A stretch of DNA of 64,000 nucleotides, taken from assembly GCA_023055505.1 (NCBI GenBank), contig JALIRH010000007.1, positions 29,555,720 to 29,619,719 on the forward strand, given 5' to 3'. Position numbers and translations under genes: made by a program. Positions 1-11,999 of this stretch are shown here, one piece after another (the stretch's first letter is position 1; each line of letters begins with the position of its first letter). The notes under the pieces were generated by a model. The model had not been told where the DNA came from. It saw only the letters and a program-made list of their open reading frames with translations, and did not search any database. The DNA comes from Callipepla californica brunnescens (Eukaryota > Chordata > Aves > Galliformes > Odontophoridae).

Positions 1-1834
1 ACATAAGTTAGACCCTGAGCAGGGCAACATCTCCTCTTGTCATAATGTTGCATGTGAGATTACTTGTATTTAGATATCTTTTATGGAATTTAAGAAGAAA
101 TACAAGGCATATGCCGTACTGGTCTTAACTCTCAGATGTAGAGACACCTAGAGAAACCATACGTATCTTTGTGTACATATATATAAGTCTTCTGATATTT
201 GTTCACCTATGCAAAAGCACAGCACAGACTGAGTTTCCTGGAAAATATTAATCAACTGAAATGTTACAGTAGCAGCACAAAGCAGTTGTAAACCCTCTGA
301 GGACTGACTGCGGGAAAGAAAATGGCATTTCTGGTGCAGGCATGCTACTAGCCCTTGGCTCAGTTGCACGGCAACCTCCACAAGGTAAAAAAGAGACCAA
401 GGGAATGGTACAGACATCCTGCTGGCCATTTATGTATTTCTTTCTTCTATAGGCCAAGCTGTAAGATGTCATAGTTGTTTTTCTTGGATCAGGTCTAGAG
501 CACACCAACCAAGCAGAGAAGGGAGCATTACCTAAACATGGAGGGATAAAAGCAGATGATCTCCCCCATCTTTTGTGGAGAAATAAATTTGTTTTTTTCC
601 CAGAGATCTTGGGAATTCAGTCATTAGAGGATAGAGGGTGAGATTTCCAGTTGTCGGAAACTATGTATTTTCATGTCTTTATAAATATCCTTGATTTTTT
701 TTACCTAAGGCAGGATCCAGTTTCATATTTTTAACGCTTTTCTTGCGGGTATTAAAGCAGTTATTCAGTATTTGAGCGTACAAAGCTCACCTCACTGAGT
801 GACCAAACTCCCATTGTGTCCCTAGAATCAAATTATTGCCTCATATTCTTCAGGTTTTCTGAGTTGAACATGGCTTTTATTTGCCTGTGAGGCATTTTGC
901 AGGCTCTGATGGCTACTCCAACCAATAGTGAGCCTCCCCTGTCTGAGAATCACTGCTCACCCCTCCTGCTGCTCTGTCCCCTTGGTCTCAAGCTCTTGAC
1001 AATGCTGTTGTTTGTGCAGCTCTTGTGTTTATTGTCTTCTGTACTTATTTTTGGAAAGAAGGGGAGGGCTTGGAATTTAAGTCATCAAAAGTGTGGTTTT
1101 GACACTATGAAAACATTCATCTAGTAAACTGTGTAGAAAAAAATAAATTCATTGCAGTACATGAATGAGTGACGTTTTATGTCACTAGGAAAGCATTCTT
1201 TAAAACCTTTTGTAAGAATAAACAATATTTATTTAATTTGTTCTCATGTTCCATAGTTTCTCTAACTGGAATGCCAAGAAGGCCTGTTAGGATCATCTAA
1301 TCAGGATCCCCCTGCATAAATAGAATTTCTACATCAAGCCTGGCTATTTGTTTCCCTGAAGATGTATTCTTTTAGCAGCTTTGTGCTTCTTAATGGTTAT
1401 TGATTTAAGCAACCTCTATCCTGCTCTTAAAAATGCTTTGGTTAGAGGAGGTAGAAGTACAATTTGTTTCTTGTCTGAACAAAATAAGCTTCTTTACTCA
1501 GCTTGACGTTTCTTTCCTTTATTTGCAACAAGAAACTTCTGCGCAGTAGCTCAGAGCATTTCAGGGAATATTCTCAACTAACAGTCTGAAAAATCCAATC
1601 GATTCTAGGTTAAAATTGAGGGGAAAAATGGAAATAAAATAAAGAGAAGAAAAAATATGAATACCTGTATAAGATCATCAGATTTAGCAGCTTCATCCAC
1701 TTCTCTGTTTACAAACTGAAGGACAGGTTGATAGCAATCACTTTTCAAAAATAATTATGGTATCCATGTCTGCTTTGCTTGTCCTTCCAAAGTAATTTGA
1801 AGAGTTGGCTCACTTAAATATTCATTTCTCAGTA
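1..1834. other. Unique AT-rich noncoding sequence
   Basis: Both strands carry only short open frames with no recognisable domain, and I see no repeat family, tRNA or rRNA here. The sequence looks like ordinary intergenic or intronic avian DNA. Confidence 0.5.
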
Positions 1835-1860
1835 AAAACAAAACAAAACAAAACAAAACA
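1835..1860. repeat. (AAAAC)n simple repeat
   Basis: About five uninterrupted copies of the pentamer AAAAC. It could be the A-rich tail of a lost retroposed copy, but no element body is recognisable beside it. Confidence 0.9.
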
Positions 1861-4324
1861 TGGAAGAATAATAATGGGGGCATTACAAGAATTTTCAGAA
1901 AAGCATTTGAATAAAGATGGTTAAGATATGGGCGTACAGGATGAAAATAGGGGAAGGATGGGGAATGCATACTATGGACATGGCCTAAGGAGCCAGAATG
2001 GGTGTGATGCTCCAGATAGAATTACTTGTTAGAAGGTTTTATAAATACTACAGTCATACCAATCTTGTGATTAAATACTTTGCATACAGTAACATCAGTA
2101 ATTAGGAAACATACTACCTAATAATGGTTCAGAACAAGTAAAGCTAAGCTTATGTGCGCAGTAGTTTAAATAAACAGTTTTAAACTGAGGATTATTTGTG
2201 TTGCTGGTTCTTGTTCAGCTGGAGACTAGGGTCCTTCTTTCTGGTGAGAATGTGTACAATATGAGGAGAGCCAAAATGTCTGAAAGGGAATATAAAGAAT
2301 TGAAAATAAATTGAAAGTGTACAGCTTGGATAGTGGAGAAACATTTTCATACAGTTTATTATACTTAAATTCTTGAGTAATGCAATGTTCCAAATTAACC
2401 CTTTCTGGAGTTAGGGTAAAAGAAAATGAAAAAAAACAACAACAAAAGAACAGCAAAGTAAACACTGTGTGTGTTCAGCTGTACTGCTTATGTCAACCTT
2501 TGGTTTTATTTATTCAATTACAAACAGAAAGAGAAAATATCATAAAGGATAGCAGTTGGTGTAAAGCATACTGTTCTTCATTTCGTATTTCATGTCTCCT
2601 GGGAAGGATGCAGCAAGCTTGACAGAACCTGATAATCAGGAGCGCTGCATAGTAATGACAAATCTTAATACTGCATTTGTGAATCAATTTTGATATATGT
2701 GCTATATTATTACTAGTGAATGCAGTTCTCCAGATTTGTACTTAGCAAACTATATGAGAGTAAGTATTTGCTGGTAAATATATCTTAAATTTCAATTATT
2801 ACATGCATTTCCAAGTATCTGTTACACTTAGAGTTTGATACAATCTGTGTTAGTAGAAATGGTGTCTCTGTAGTGAAAATGTTATTTTATTTCTCTGGAA
2901 AGGCCCACTTAAGTCATAAACTCCAAACTCCCAATGCAAATAGTTTAATGAATAGCATCAAAGTTCTAGGAATGAGTTCATTTGTTTTCATTCTGGGGTC
3001 ATCTGTTGTTATTTCTAATATATACTTCTTAGCTTTCACCTTTGATCTTTGCAGTTTCAAGGCTTTAAAACTTTTATAGTTCATGATTATATGTTTTAGT
3101 GGTGTCAGCAAAAGTATATTATCACTTTCAGTAAATTAGGGGGAGCTTAATAGTAGTTTACTACTCTAAGAATTGCAAATAAACATACCACTAAGTAAAT
3201 ATTATGGAGAGATGTCTCTCCATAGTTAGAGTTTGTGATTAGCTCTGTTTCGCAGTTGATTATAATGTGTTCCCTCACAGAAAACTCTGCTAATACTGAA
3301 AAAAGATGCCTAGTAAATCAGACATGAAATGTTTTGTTGGAGATTACTCACTGGGAAAGCTCTGAGGATATACAAAACAAGACTGAACTGGAATGCAGCG
3401 GTAGTATTTTATCTCTTCATATACTTACCCAGTTTTCTCTTTTTGAATTGAACCATCTTAATGTTTTCCTTGAGTAGGGCCAAATTTATGCACATAAGTA
3501 CACATATTCCAGAAATGGAAAACATGCTTTGCAGGAAAGGTCAAAGCAAAAAAGAAGTATTTATTGGTCTATCACACTTCATTAATTCTTTCTTAGTCTC
3601 AGTCATCATTAGAGCACATCCTAATACTCCTTTATAATTAGTTTCTTTCCATTCATATCACTGTGCAAGCCTGAAGCTCTAAATGCTCTTTTTTGACAAA
3701 AAGCTTTTGCCCCCCTTTTGACCAAGACCAACCCAAACCACATCTTCCCAGAAAACCTGCTGTTCAGATGGCCTGCACTGAGAAAACCTCCTTTTTTTCT
3801 CTAACCACTACCTGAGTCAAAACAAATCTTAATTTACTGTATAATGCATTAGAATTCTCCTTCCTTAGATCACTTCTCCCCATATCCCTCTGACAGAAGG
3901 CAGGAAGCCAGCCTGGAAATCTAAAACATGCAATGGGGAGTCTTCTAGGCAGCTCTACACAGCCGAGGCTTACGTGACTATGACTGCATTGTCTGTACTC
4001 AGCTTTATTAGTCAGTGGGAAGATACAGGCAGGCAGTGTTCATTTTGCCTTAAAACACAGAAAAACAAACCAGGTCACTCATGTATGAAGGGGGTTACTC
4101 CCTGAAAGAAGGTAGGGGTGAATTGTTTTTATGCACACAGCTGCTGCAGGAGTAGCTACTCCCATGGTTGCTGGTGTATCAAACATAAAGCTCTGTGACT
4201 CAGATCCTCCCTCATTCAATGTAAGGCAGAAGGCCTCATTTTACCACCGTCATTTGGTGTGCCTCATCTTTGACCACTGTGAGCAGTTCAGGCCTTGTGT
4301 TTCCAAAAGATGTAGGGGAACTAG
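1861..4324. other. Unique noncoding sequence with a short perfect palindrome
   Basis: No gene or mobile element is recognised. A perfect 10-bp inverted repeat with a 2-nt centre (TATGGAGAGA / TCTCTCCATA) lies at 3203-3224. It is too short to suggest a structured RNA by itself. Confidence 0.5.
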
Positions 4325-4540
4325 AAAATGACATGGAGAAGAGAGAGTAGAATGGGGCATCTGCCTGATGAGGATATGTTAGCAGATGTGGGACACTTCA
4401 GCTGGAGAAGCGAAGGTTAAGAAGGGATATATATGACTGAGGTTTACAAAGTCAGCAAGTTGCTTGAAAAGTTAATGGAAGAACTGCGTTCACCAAATCT
4501 TACACTGTAGGAGCTAGAGCACAGTGTTAGAGGGTACAAT
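4325..4540 (+). mobile_element. Ancient CR1 LINE fragment
   Basis: The stretch around 4360-4520 follows the generic amniote CR1 3'-region order: TATGAGG-like, then a CTTCAGCTGGAGAAG block, then AAGAAGGGATATAT, then a GGTTTACAAAGTCA block, then a TTCACCAAATCTTAC block. Divergence from modern bird CR1 is high and both ends are ragged, so this is an old 5'-truncated copy. CR1 is the dominant non-LTR retrotransposon of birds and reptiles. Assignment is by remembered consensus pattern. Subfamily is not determined. Confidence 0.7.
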
Positions 4541-7500
4541 GTGCCTTCTAACATGTCTAAAGCCACAGCCGTGGATGCTGTGTGATAGAAGAGGAGGCTG
4601 GAGGAAGCAGCCTGGCTTGTGTGCTTTTCCTTAGTAGTGTCTGTTATTGTGCAAGTCAGAAGTATGACACTGAGCTCGTTTGATCACTAGTGCTATCCAG
4701 TGGGGAATATCTAACATATCCCTATACTGATTGTGTAAGCAATGAAGAGTAGCTGTGGTCTTGATTTAATTTGTTGACTATGCAGGCAATGGTTTAACAT
4801 CATTTTAAAGCTGTGAGCTCTGGAAGTGGCTATTTCTGATGCTGGTCTGACTTTCTTGAACCACAAATGTTCACCAAGGGTTATCTCTAGTGAGACATTT
4901 TTTGCCAGCCCAGCTGACCTGGGAGAGAGCAGGGTCTTTCTCTCTAATGAAATCAATGAGAATTATGGGCACTGAATGTATTCCAGCAGGTGTTCAGCAA
5001 CTTGCAAGGTCAGGCACTTGGTTAATAGACTGAGGCTGTATAAAATCGTGTGTTCTATTAGCAGCCAGGGGAAAAATCAAAAGGTAGAAAAGGACATAGG
5101 GCAGAGCTGTCAATTACAAGAAAAGGGAGAAACTCTAGTGATTTGAGCAGAAGGATTTAGACAAAATGGGAAAGAAAAAGCTATTATTTATTTTTATCAA
5201 ATTTATTCTATCCTACATAGCTAGGTGAAGTTGACTTAACTGTGGATGTTTCCTTATAAAAAAAAAAAAAGTCATAAATACCTGGTCAATTCAGGTCAAA
5301 ACAACAGTCCAAACCTTTTGAAACGACTGAAATACTGAAGCAACTTCATGGAACTGGTAACCTCCATTTGACCATTCGCCACACCAGTGATATTTTCTAA
5401 ACTTAATTGTAGCATCTATACAAGTCTGTGTCTCACGGTATTGTAATTAGATTCAAAGAGGCTTGTCATACTTTTAACTTTGCAGCTGGGTGTAGCATTC
5501 AATAAATAATATCAATCTCGTACCACAAATTGACTCTAATGCAAACAGATAAAAAAATCAAGTCTGTTCAGGAGAGGCTATTAGCCACATAATGGAAACA
5601 ATAACTGAGTTAGAACTGCTCAGCTAATCAGCACTTTTTATTATCCCATTACTTTTTCCTCCAAGTTCAAAGAGACAAAATCAGAGGTTAAGTTACCAAG
5701 TTCAGATTAATTTTTCCTCAACAAGAGCTTAATCTCAGAAGAACTGCAAGGAGTCACACTATGACTCTCTGTGCGGGCAAAGCCGCACATCCTCTGTAGT
5801 CAGTAGTAGCTCAGTGCAGTCAGCAACTTACTGAGGTCCTCAGCATCTAACAGCAATGGAACACTTTGGCAGTATTGTTCTTGAGTCGATTACACGAGAA
5901 ATTCTGTCAATTAGAAGAACAAACCCTGTGGTAGTGTCATAATTGATTTGGTGAGATATTAAATTGGTATACTCATAGTCCATTCATTAAAAGTGGCTGT
6001 GAAATGCTTCCACCTCTTCAACAGAACTCCAGTGCAGGCTCTGCATGGGTCCACTCTTAGGGGAAATGGTGTTTCACCCATCTCAAGCCCTGTGGACCAA
6101 GAAGAATCCATGTGAGTTCTCCTTCATTTAACTCTTCACAGTGCCTCTTTGCACTGTGCTAGGAAATGTAGCTTTATATTTTCTCAAGAGATATTTCTTT
6201 CTCAAATTTGATTACTGAGCCTGTGAACACTTCAGGGCATGCGATATCCATTGGCCTAGCACAATTTTTTTTTTTTTTTTATACTTGTGCTGAGGCTGCT
6301 GGGTTCTTCTGCAATAGGAAGAAGATGATATTTTTCCAGTTTTCTAATCATCTGATATTGCATTCTGGTATCAAAACTCCCCTGAAGTAATTGTTCATCC
6401 TTCTGATCCCTAATTGCATTTATCAACTCAGTATGAAACCTATTGCTACCTGGAGCTTTGCCTTCTTTTATCCAAATATTTCCTCACAACTATTTTCATA
6501 ATCTGCAAAAGCACCTACAAAATATATCCTCACAGGAGGGGCAGTTAGTATTCTTCTTAACGCGTACAGAGAAAAAAGTTATTGAGTTTTTCTTACATTC
6601 AAAATTACTGTTAATATGAAGGAATATTTTTTTTTCAGCATACTAAATCCCATGCAGCACTATAGGTTGTGAGATAAAAATTGTTTGTATGTTATTAAGT
6701 TCATGCTGTTTTGAACTACAGAATCACTTTGGTAATGTTTTTCTTGGAAAATCAATTATATATGAAATTGTGTAGCAATTTAGTAACATAAAGCCAGGTA
6801 ATAATATAATTAAAAAGAAAATATTTACTTGCTGCACAGAGTATTTTGTATGCATCTTAATTATGTACCTTTGCTTGATATGTTATATTGTGTTTATGAC
6901 CTTTGGGTTCATTTAGCATTAGGAAGATTTGAAAATAATAAAAGCTGATACCATAGTTAGACTTCTGTTGTTTTTTTAAAAATTATTGGTATCTAGATCT
7001 TTGCTGACAGTGGCACTGTTTATTAGGAAACCAGGTAGAAATACATTTCTCATCATGTAAATCTAATGTGATAGTTGGAGGAATCAGGCCCTAAGCATCC
7101 AATTGACCATCATTTAAACATTTGGGGCCAGATTGGTCTATTTTTAACCATGTAAAAGCTGTGTAAGTAGTGTGACTCTAGCAGAGCTGGATTCTTATGT
7201 TATTTCCATGCTGTACATCAGCTCTTCATTTGATCTTCTGTTTTATTGTTTGTTCTAAAGAAAAGCATTTTAGGAAATATTCTTCTCAGATGTCTTAGTA
7301 GCGTAGGCATACACAAGAGATTTCATTTTCCTTTTGTTTTAATTTATTCAGAAGTATTTCCTTCATGTAACAGAAGGATCCTCATACAACTTTTTTTTAC
7401 TAAGAGCTGAAGATGATGGAATCACCACAGTCACTCTCAGCATAGCTGAAGCAAATGAGACAAGACTCATCCAGCTAGCCATGTGAAAATCTCAGGCTGA

Positions 7501-9703
7501 TATATCAACATTCCTCAAAGTATTTACAGACTTCTGGAGTCTTTAATTAGCTATTGCATGCTGAAGATTCAGTTCAGTGAAGACAAACAGGCTGTACTCT
7601 GTTCAAAAGCTGGATGAGTTTTACTGCAGTTCTAGTTTAAAGATTTGTTCTGTGTTGCAAAGCAAATCAAGTGCATTGTGATTATAGTTCCACATTAATT
7701 GCTTTCTACATTGTTTCCTTAGCAATCCAGCAGGCCTTTTTCTCGAGGACTTTTAAAGCCTAAAATCCATCGGGGAGTCAGGTTTTCTCCACACAATGAA
7801 TTTAGGCATTTTCTTCAAAGGGGACTGCTTCACTCATTTTATCTGATTTTAGATGGGGACATGCACTGCTGAGTTCGTGTCTAGTTTCCTGCTGTGACCA
7901 CTACAGATCTAGCCCATACTGTCAAAGGAGTTTATTTATCTGACCAAGCAAGTAGCTTTCTGGACTCCATTGACAAATTCAGATGTTGACATCAATGCTG
8001 AAGAGGCTAAATATGAGAGGAATACAACTCCTGGTGCCTTAAACATAGGTAGAAGTCAGATACCCAAGTTAGGTTGATCTTTACATTCCTCTATTACAGT
8101 AAGTGGCCTATAGACAGATATCATGAATATCTCATGTGACAGAGGTGCATCTCAGGTCCTGAGGGAGTTTGCTGATACTGTCATATATGCTTTTACTTAT
8201 TTTGAACCTGCTGTGTTTTTTAATTCTGTAAAGTTGATGCATTAATTTCCTTCCATTCCTAGTACAGGTGAGCCATTTTAACATTCATATATTCTTCACT
8301 ACATTTCTCCAGTCACACATCCTTAGATGCATCTCAAAGATAAGAAAAAATCACAGTTTTCTTCATGGTCCCACCCCTCAGGAAAAGATGGGAAAAGATG
8401 CACAGGTTTTTCTGACCAACAGTATAACGATTTTCTGTACTTTGCTGTTGTCCTGGCACTGAACGTTCAGAACTAGCCCCCCTTACAGTGTGAGATGCCT
8501 GAAGCACTGCTCATAGTGCTTCCTCAGGGACAGGATTCTGCCATATTTAGTCATTTCCTTTTGCAAAGAGCTTTTCCTGAACCTAGTGGAGGCCTTCCAA
8601 GAGTAACACAATCTCTCTCCTAGAACCTGTTTTTTCTATAATTGAATTCAACTCAAAGTCTCTGTGCTGTTAGAAGCCAGTGTCCATTAGGCACTATTCT
8701 ATATTTATACTCAGCTGAAGTCAGTGTCAAATGCTATGTCTGGGCGAGTGCCAGGGTTGGCAAGTCGTTCTTTTCTGTAGAGTCTCATGTATGATTGTCA
8801 TTTATCAGAATGATAAAAGGCTTCTTCCGCAAGTAGTGTTGGATTTCTTAAATTCTCAAAATGACATCTCCTCCTATAATAATGAGTAACCCAATGTGTT
8901 TTTAACCAGAACACCCATCTGACTGTCCTCTGACAGTCATCTTGTGGTGTAACTAAACTACTTTCACATCCAAAATAAAATTAAATAGAAACAAAAAAAT
9001 AAAATAAAAAAAAATCCCAAACAGCAAAAAAAAAAAAAAAAAAAAAATCAAGGTAGAAAATGAATGATTTGTTTTAAAATAAGTAGGGGTTTGACGACTC
9101 TTTTTTTTTTTACTCTGGAAAACATTGATCTCTTTCACTGCCTAGAATAAAGGCTCTAAAGTTCTGGTTCAGTTTAGAGATGCCTGTGATAATAATTTAG
9201 CAGAACACAAGTACCATGATTTAGCTTATTTTTCATGGGGCTAGAAGTTCATGTTCTGTGACCATGAATAACCTAAGATCCTCCTCCATTTTTGCATAGT
9301 GAGCCTGAAAACAGTACTTCTTTCCTGCTGAAAAAGGTTTTTTTTGTTGTTGTTTGTTTGAAAGAACATATGCTGCCTCTAATTTGTAAATATCTATACA
9401 TATTTTGATTTTAGCCTTCTTCACACCTACAGAGAAAAACTTGTGATGGAAGTAGATAGACCAGAAAAGAGGGAGCTTATTTGGTCTAAATCTCATTGTC
9501 TCTGTGCAGGGTTTCTCTTTCATTGACAGGTTCATATTCTCAGGGGAAACCTGAAGGGCAGCCTGTTTGTGGAGCTGAGGCTGGCAGTTTGGTTCTGTCA
9601 GAAAGCTGCACAGAAAGCTGAACTGCCCCATTTTTTGCCCCCTTCCCTTTATTTAAGCTATGCCTTTTCACTGAAAATGTAGGGAGTTGGTTCTGCTTTC
9701 TTT
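4541..9703. other. Unique noncoding sequence with homopolymer tracts
   Basis: No gene is supported. The stretch holds a poly-A run at about 5259-5271, a poly-T run at about 6265-6282 and an A-rich block at 8978-9047. Open frames here, including one of 132 codons on the minus strand at 9233-9631, show no recognisable domain and overlap low-complexity sequence. A weakly repeat-like segment at about 7080-7200 reads like an old amniote dispersed repeat but could not be assigned. Confidence 0.5.
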
Positions 9704-10274
9704 TATTGTGTTATGGTTCTATGATTTTTGTTATTGGTGTTCCACATCGTAACATACTGTATTGCATTGGGAGTTAAAGAGTTAATGCTCCAGCTCTGTG
9801 GATCATCGATAGCTCTGGGTACATCTGTTTCAGAAGAGAAGAGCCACTACCTCAGATGACTGTGTTTCTTTCCATTTTCCATTTTCTGTTCAGAGGGAAA
9901 GATAAAAACTGTTAGTGTGTCATGAGACACAGGTTCTTTCCCTTTCGTACTGACCCAGCAGTGGGTGCTCGCCTGCCATCTCGCCTTCAGTGTTTAGCAT
10001 AAGGCATTGGGTTCTTGGACATGCTCTCTCTCATTTTATTTGATTTATTAGCTTCAATTCCAATTATATAATATTATATTGTGTTATTTTGCATTCCAAT
10101 ATCTTATTTAATAAAGTAGCTTTCCTCAGATGGTTACTGTTGTTTTGTTTTTAGGCCCATCTCCTTTCTCCCTTTTCCCATTCCCCCTTCTTCTTTCCTA
10201 GGGTGTGGGTCCGTGGCTCCCCTGCCCCAGTTGTCATGGAACTGGGCCGAACCAGCCTGTAAATTGACATATTG
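9704..10274 (+). mobile_element. Solo LTR of an avian endogenous retrovirus (copy A) with TSD
   Basis: The LTR spans 9709-10269 (561 bp). It begins TGTTATGG and ends AATTGACA, and perfect 5-bp direct repeats TATTG flank it at 9704-9708 and 10270-10274. A polyadenylation signal AATAAA lies at 10110-10115, followed by a T/G-rich stretch, as expected for the R-U5 part of an LTR. It is clearly homologous over its whole length to the LTR at 47521-48063, which has the opposite orientation. No internal retroviral sequence adjoins it, so it is a solo LTR left by LTR-LTR recombination. The 5-bp duplication fits ERVL-type or some ERV1-type elements. The exact family is not assigned. Confidence 0.88.
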
Positions 10275-11729
10275 ACATGTATCTCTAGCACTGTTTTCTG
10301 AGCTGTTATGATGTAGTTTAACCTGGTAATTTTTTTCCAGTTTTATCCTAAATTTTGCTACCAATCTCTTCCTAATAGATGTTGACTTCAACTGTGGCCA
10401 GGTGTATTTTCCACTAGGTTTGTGTATTTGGAAGGACCAAGTAAAGGCTCGATCTTGTGGATATGTTTTCTGTTGGAGGTAACTCATACTGTATCTACTA
10501 GTTTCAATTTTACTTTGAATTTATATTATTTGCCTCTACTGAGCAGACTGTATTGATCTTAATATTTACCTCCAGCAGTACAATTTAAGTCAATTTATAA
10601 GTATTTATTGAGTTATTTTTCCTCTTCTCTACTTGTGTACATGCTTGCATTCTTTCTCTTAGCGTATTTGTCCTTCTTGTCAGTTGCAGAACTGTTGGGC
10701 TATTTTTCTTTTCCTCCTTTTGTGTTAGTTCCAAATCTGAATTAAGTAAGAAGAAAGGAGAATGGAAAGAAAATATCTAAATTCTGCACTATTTTTGGGT
10801 AGGTCAGTTTACTTCATGAAGATCAGCTACCATATATTCTCTCCATACTCATACTCTTGTAAGCCTCTCTAGGATAGTGAATTTGGCTAACCAACTACAT
10901 ATACTTAGGAAAAAAAATAAATGACCCCCACTATTACATAAAAAGGAGAAATATTACACTTTTTAAAGTGTCATTTTTACTTTTTAAATGTCCATGTTGA
11001 CTCTACAGGCTATTAGAGAAGGTACGTGGGAAGCGATTTTTGACCTAGGTAACTGAGTATATGAAAATGTTCCTTATCTCTTTGTACCTACAGCCACAAA
11101 TACATATTTATAGATAATAAAAAAGCTTCATACTGCCACCTGAAACAACATAAACCTGCTTTTTGGACAGTAGCAAGGTAATTTATTTTCCTGACCTGAA
11201 GTAAAGAAGAAAGAATTAAGGCAGCCAAGGCAGATACCAGTTAAAATTTCAGGACATCATTTTAAAACTGGGTGAATCACTAACCTACATTGAATGTCAT
11301 TGAATAAGAAGCATATGATGATAACCTGTTCCTCTGACACAAGCTTGGGTGGCAATAACTGCAAATTCACCTGTGTGCCCCCATTTTCTGTCTGCATGAA
11401 TGAATAGGCACTGAATGTGCTTTAAACATTTCTCCAGTTTCAAGCGGTTGTGCAGCCCAGAGCAAAATAACAACATTAGGTAAAGATGATAGATTGATGC
11501 TGAGGACATTTAGGGTGAATGAGATCTTCTGGTTTATACATGAGACAGCCAGGTAAATTAATATGGAAAATTGACAATCATTTATACACACCAGCATCAG
11601 CAGGAGTCTTGACAAAACTGCTGGTGAAAGGTTACATCTCATCTGCCACTAAGACAGCCATCAGTGAGGATAAAAATTATTAATTTTCAGACACTGTTTA
11701 GGTACTTTTTTCACTGTAGAGGAAGAATA
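10275..11729. other. Unique noncoding sequence
   Basis: No gene, RNA or mobile element is recognised between the solo LTR and the pyrimidine array. A 117-codon minus-strand frame at 10134-10487 begins here and runs into the LTR, so it is not a gene. Confidence 0.5.
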
Positions 11730-11895
11730 CCTTTTCCTTTTCCTTTTCCTTTTCCTTTTCCTTTTCCTTTTCCTTTTCCTTTTCCTTTTCCTTTTCCTTT
11801 TCCTTTTCCTTTTCCTTTTCCTTTTCCTTTTCCTTTTCCTTTTCCTTTTCCTTTTCCCTTGCCCTTGCTTTTCCCTTGCCTTTCCTTGCCTTCCT
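11730..11895. repeat. (CCTTTT)n polypyrimidine microsatellite
   Basis: More than twenty near-perfect copies of the hexamer CCTTTT, becoming irregular after about 11857 (CCCTTGCC variants). The plus strand is almost purely pyrimidine. The 129-codon open frame across it is only a translated repeat. Confidence 0.97.
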
Positions 11896-11999
11896 TATTT
11901 TGTTTTATTTTGTTTTGTTTTATTTTATTTTATTTTATTTTATTTTATTTTATTTTATTTTATTTTATTTTATTTTATTTTATTATTTTATTTTATGTT
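11896..11999. repeat. (TTTTA)n/(TTTTG)n microsatellite
   Basis: The pentamer TTTTA, with TTTTG variants at the left, follows the CCTTTT array directly and makes a compound repeat of about 270 bp. On the other strand this is (TAAAA)n. Confidence 0.95.

Noticed and set aside
10134..10487. 117-codon minus-strand frame
   Set aside because: It starts in unique DNA and ends inside the solo LTR, antisense to it.
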